Of a stretch of DNA of 64,000 bases, positions 59,486-64,000 are shown piece by piece. The position numbers and the translations under genes are program-made. Position 1 is the stretch's first letter, and each line of letters opens with the position of its first letter. The DNA lies in assembly GCF_965638725.1 (NCBI RefSeq), contig NC_134954.1, positions 868,001 to 932,000 on the forward strand, read 5' to 3'. This DNA comes from Aptenodytes patagonicus (lineage: Eukaryota; Chordata; Aves; Sphenisciformes; Spheniscidae). The notes beneath the pieces are model-generated. The model saw nothing but the letters and a program-made list of their open reading frames with translations, had not been told where the DNA came from and did not search any database.

Positions 59486-60634
59486 TGCCGCGCAGGGGGG
59501 GGCGCGCGCGCCCCGTCGCCTCAGGGCGGCTGTAACGGCCGCTGGGGTGCGCGTGGCGGCAGCTGAAGCGAGGCCCTCGCTGTCCCCAGCCGCGATCCTT
59601 TGTGCGGCCTTGGACCGCTCCATGAGGCGACGGCGGTGGAGGGCCGCGAGTTGCGAGTGACCCCGAGAAGAGAAGGGTCCTCCGACCCCCTGTGCCTGCT
59701 CAGCGGGGCCGCTCAGCGCGCCTAATGGCGACGCTGGTCAGGGGGGCCAGGTCCTCAGCGGTGAGCGTGACAGGGCCCTGAAGCAAGCCCCTGGAAGGAG
59801 CCCAGCTTGCGCCTCTCGCTCAGTAGGACGTGAGCCTGGTCGGTCCTGCAGACACAATAGATGTGAAAGGCTATGTATGTGACACATTTCTCCTCCTCTT
59901 AATCTTTTTGTCAGCTAAAGCTACAGATACTGCAACCCCAAACAGCATCTAGTAGAAACGTTATGGGGAATGTGAGATTTCGGGAAGCAACAAAGCGCAA
60001 GGAACCACTGTTGAGCAAATTTCTCCTAGCACTGCTGCCAGATGGAAGTTCCATCTTTACTTAAAAATTGCAACCCCCACATTTCATCGTATAAAGGAGA
60101 GAAATAACACGTAGGATATTGATATTCATTGGAATTCAGTTAAAGAAAATACTCCTTTTCATGCAAGTGTTCACCTGGGGATTAGGAGCCCCATGTGCTC
60201 TATCCTACAACACAGTAAGAAGGATTACATTGCCCTGGAGTGTTTATGGTTTGAAGGGCATAAACAAACAAAAGGGTGACAGAGAGATTACTTCAACTCT
60301 TGTTATTTTCACTCCAAGAGAGCAAAGACAGAAAAGACAGATACTTAAAATTCAAAAAAACACAAGTCTGATGAAAATAAGTGAGAAGAGAAATGCCTGA
60401 AGCAAGAAAAGGAGCACAATGTTGTCAACCGTTATGGGTGAGTTTAGACTTTCAGCTTTCTTTAAGGCTTTCTTTTCACTTTCAATTCATTGTATTAATG
60501 ATTGTAGAATAACGCTTTAAACATTTGAGTACAGAATTTCAGGATGTAGAATCTGGATAAGCTTGCTTAAAAGTAATGATCTGAGTAAAATTTATGACTT
60601 CTCAGTCTAATTCATTACTTTTAGACAGCTGAGG

Positions 60635-60676
60635 TGGAACACTGAAAGAAGAACAGGCTGGAACACTGAAAGAAGA
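60635..60676 (+). repeat. 24-bp-period direct repeat
   Basis: TGGAACACTGAAAGAAGA at 60635-60652 is repeated exactly at 60659-60676. Confidence 0.9.
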
Positions 60677-62790
60677 GATGTAGGGGAAGGATACCCATAT
60701 TAGAGAATGTTGGTAGTGGGGGATGAACAGCACACATTGTATATTTTTCCTGGAAAAACTCAGCGAGGTCCTGCCCAGAGAGAGATGAGGGTATTACAGG
60801 GGAATCAAAGATAGCAAGGAAGGTAAGTGAAAGATGAAGGAATAGAGCTCGCTAGTCAAGAAAATAACAGCAGGGAAAGAAAGAAATTACTTCACTGTTA
60901 GCTTCTCCTGGGAAGTTGTAATAATAGAAAAGCTAAAGGGCAGAAAAGAGGCACAGGGTATAAGCCAAGGCTGACCTTACAGTAGGAGAGAAGCAATGAA
61001 ATAAAGCAATGAAGTTAAGAATAAGAAATATCCCTCACAGATGCAAGGGTACCAGTTATAACTCAAGAAGACCATGATCCACAAATTACTGGAAATTAAA
61101 TGGGAATACAGAGGAAATATTATTATGTGTTTGTTTTCCTTTCATATTCTTTCCTATATATCCTGTACTAGCCACTGTTTCACCAGGGGTTATATACAAA
61201 GTATCTGGAACCATGAGAAGTCTCCAAGAAGACTTTCAATACAGACATTAGCTAAGAACAAAACCTCTACTTTGGGTTCTTTTATGTGACCCAACAGCTA
61301 ATTCTTATGCCTATTTACTGAAAGATATTTTTCAGGTAAAATAACCCAACATGATGTTTTTTTCCAGAGTAGTGGAACAGAGGAAACTTTGCTTCTTGTG
61401 GGCATCGCCCTGTTCTGAAGTTCCTCACTGCCCCTTTCATACCCCTGCCTGCTTGGCTATGCAGCAGCACTTGCTGCAGCTCACCTGGAGCAACATACAT
61501 GCATGCTGGGCATTTGGCTCTTTCCTCCTGGGCCTGAAAAAAATCTAGCATTTTCTTTACCTTGGGGGAAGGCCACAAACTTGGGTTTGTCTGTCTTCTG
61601 TTACTTTTGTGGCTACTTGATATCTTTAAGTCTGTAGGCGGGAAAAGGGGCAAATGATGAGATGGCTACAGATCAGTAGAGTGCAATCAGAGGCCTTGCT
61701 TCCTTAAGAAACCAGAATAAAGCTGTACAGAATATTTACAATCCAGTGTCTAGTACTATTCTACAACTGCCTTCTTGTTAGAAACACATACAGCATTTCT
61801 GTAAAGTGTGGATATGCGTGTGTAATGAAGTGTGTAATAAAGGAACTGGTAATACGGTGTTGCAGGACACCTTTCCTGTAGGTTCAAAGCTACTTTTAAA
61901 TCTCTTGAAAGTTCTCAATGCAAAGGATTAAAAAGGACCTTTTTTATTACCAAAAAAAGGGTGTTCTAAACAACTGGCCAGCTAAGTGTTGGTAGTTGAA
62001 GTAATTGTATTCTGACCCATTAAATTTTGTAAAACTAAAAAATGGACTGGAGTTCTGTAATAGAGGAATTCTGCACATTTTTATTGTTGGTGATTTATAA
62101 ATTTTTAGAAACTTATTGTTGGTGATGTTAGAAATACAGTGGCTGTAATGGGACTGCAACAAGAGATACAACAGTTGTAAGGAGGAAGCAGCTATGGTAC
62201 TGTTTCAGCCTACTGGTAATTTTTTCTTCACAAGACTTTCTTCTTGGGATAACCAATCTTTTCGACCTTACTTTTCTGTGATTTCAGCTTAGATCCTTTT
62301 GGCTATGAAATTATTGGCAGGTTTTGAATTTGTATGGCAATAAAAAGTTTTCTGGAAGCAGGATAGAGCATTTTAAGATAAAAAATAGTGCAATATTGTT
62401 CTAGATCCATATCGTAGCTGGAGCCATACCTGGTGTAATAAATATAGTGTGTGCTGCTGCTTGTTGCAGTAGGCAGCTCAGTCCTGAGGGTCCAATATTT
62501 CTTTGCCTTGATTGTTCTACTCAGGACACCACCCCTGTTATGTAAATCCCTTGTTTCTCCAGACTTCAGCCATTGCTTATTTTCTTTATGGGGATATGTG
62601 GCACCTCCCAGGATCACTGCATTTCACTTCAGGGCTCAGTTTGCCAGCATCTCTGAGCTTGACTGACTTTATTGTCTTGAGGTAGTGTTATGGATGGCTT
62701 ACTAATTCCCTAAGTACTCTGTGAGTTATCTTGTAACCTGAATTACTGGATTATTCTCATTAGATCCTTTCTTTTAGAATATACAGAGGC

Positions 62791-62833
62791 TTTTATATAT
62801 TTATATAAAATATAAATTATATTTATATATTTA
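62791..62833. repeat. AT-only low-complexity segment
   Basis: TTTTATATATTTATATAAAA and the following bases are purely A/T and largely self-complementary. Confidence 0.8.
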
Positions 62834-64000
62834 GGTCAACCCTATAGTATTGTAAAGCGTTTACTTCATGCGCAAAATTAATGTGAAGTGCTGTTCATTG
62901 CCAGGAGTTAATACTTGCAGTGCAGTGAACTGAAGTAAAACTCATTGCAGCCTTAACTTGGAAGATAGTAAAGATTGATGGAACACAGCGGGTTTAAAGA
63001 AAAGGTGTTATTAACATGTAGGTGGCAGAGCTGTGAGACAAACCCCACTGTAAATCTGAATTAAAAGCTCCCTTGAAACTACAGTATTTCACTTTGTTGC
63101 AGATCAGGGATACAGCAGTATTGTGGAATGCAGTTTGTCTCTTTCAGACTGAGATGCCCAGCCTTTGCCTCTTCTCACTCTCTTGGAAACATACTAGCTG
63201 TGGATACAATCCTGACTCATATACAGAGATCAGAGTATTAAACTCACTAGGATAATGAGGAATTAAATTGCCAGTGAAGAAATCAGAACTTTTAGCAGAA
63301 CTGTCAAAACCATAGAGTTCAATATTAGAAAAAAATAATCCCGTCCTCTCCAAAACTTGCAACCTGCAATAACAGCCTGATGGTACATAAACTGATAGTT
63401 TCAAAAAATAGTTGTTGCTTCAAATACAATCAAATATGTAGTGCATACAGATAAAATAGATGCTGCAGTATGTAAAGAAGGGATTGGAAGTTTTATATTT
63501 GAAGTCACCTAAAATAATATCACCTGACACTTTCATTACAGGCTTGCCTTTTCAACTTACAATTCTGCCAAACTTCAGCCATGTGGGTTTAGATTTTTTT
63601 GTATTGGATGTCTTCATCTGAACAAGGGACCTATGTCAGCTTGTATTTTCAAGTTTCAGTAGAAAGGTGTAGTCATTTTTTAAAAGGTATTAAGGGAGCA
63701 CAAAATACCAGCTTCCTTAAAATCAGCAACAGGATAATCATCAATATTTTTAGCAGCATCTGATATGGACTTATTTAAGCAGAAAATATAACATAAAGTA
63801 TTAATCATGGTAGCACAATAAGTTACCCGCATGCTAATAATGAGGAGAGAGATGTCCATAAACAGGGAACTCTGACAAAAAAAAGGTTATCAGTGAGAGT
63901 GAACGAAGTATTGTACATAATATGAAGACTCCAGTTCTTACCCTCTTGTGCTACAGCTTCTTTGAGTACATTTCATCCATTAGATAAGTGCTATCTTTAT

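Larger units (their letters stand above)
58740..59740 (-). promoter_or_regulatory. COPB2: CpG-island promoter of COPB2
   Basis: A strongly GC- and CpG-rich block centred on the COPB2 initiator codon, continuing into intron 1 and upstream to about 59,740. TATA-less. It carries an ETS-like GCTTCCGG (59346-59353), a TCTCGCGAGA palindrome and two ZNF143/THAP11-type motifs within 150 bp upstream of the ATG. Transcription probably starts at about 59,300-59,400, an inference from motif position. Confidence 0.85.
59740..64000. other. Non-coding flank upstream of COPB2
   Basis: After the CpG island the sequence is AT-rich with only short open frames, none recognised. In other amniotes the retinol-binding genes RBP2 and RBP1 follow COPB2; no exon of either is visible here, so they would lie beyond the window. 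Confidence 0.6.

Noticed and set aside
59009-59623. 204-codon minus-strand open frame across the COPB2 start
   Set aside because: It reads through the GTGAGT donor after the COPB2 ATG and is Ala/Gly/Arg-rich. Splicing to exon 2 gives the true protein.
59265-59660. 131-codon plus-strand open frame in the COPB2 promoter
   Set aside because: CpG-island artefact overlapping promoter motifs; no family recognised.
1-64000. tRNA or rRNA genes, CRISPR arrays, complete retroviral elements
   Set aside because: No tRNA B-box with a foldable cloverleaf, no rRNA-like blocks, no regular repeat-spacer arrays and no gag/pol/LTR structure were seen.

Overview
The window is vertebrate nuclear DNA, most likely avian. 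It holds two intron-rich housekeeping genes with vertebrate-type splice sites and CpG-island promoters. A CR1-type LINE 3' end carrying the ATTCTATG terminal repeat and a generally low repeat load fit a bird, and the introns are compact. The gene pair is MRPS22 (+) and COPB2 (-), tail to tail. As I recall it, this order and orientation match the amniote block that also holds FOXL2 (human 3q22-q23). The exact species cannot be read from the sequence.

Layout. (1) About 1-34,400 is a gene-poor, AT-rich stretch with no exon I can support. It contains a few old repeats: CR1 3' ends, two MIR/CORE-SINE-like copies and a possible LINE reverse-transcriptase scrap. It also has some GC-richer blocks of unknown origin, simple repeats, and isolated motif clusters that could be regulatory (a CTCF-like site, a MARE plus TATA pair, an RFX-like palindrome). 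(2) About 34,780-35,960 is a CpG island with the MRPS22 promoter and its first two exons. (3) 35,352-41,619 is MRPS22, 8 coding exons, 355 residues. (4) About 41,700-42,210 is a gap of roughly 500 bp between two converging poly(A) sites. (5) 42,466-59,266 is COPB2 on the minus strand, 22 coding exons, 913 residues. (6) About 58,740-59,740 is the COPB2 CpG-island promoter, with a TCTCGCGAGA palindrome and two ZNF143/THAP11-type motifs. (7) 59,740-64,000 is non-coding, with no gene recognised.

Function. MRPS22 encodes mS22 of the small mitoribosomal subunit. COPB2 encodes beta'-COP of the COPI coat, used in Golgi-to-ER and intra-Golgi transport. They work in different pathways. What they share is a housekeeping promoter type, with CpG islands and YY1 or ZNF143-class motifs, not a common operon-like role.

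I tracked reading-frame phase across every exon join in both genes. Both reading frames close without a frameshift or internal stop. I found no clearly new biological system. The most concrete unusual points are a GC-AG intron in COPB2, a COPB2 first exon whose coding part is only the initiator codon, the structured COPB2 promoter, and a pair of hairpins just upstream of MRPS22 exon 7.
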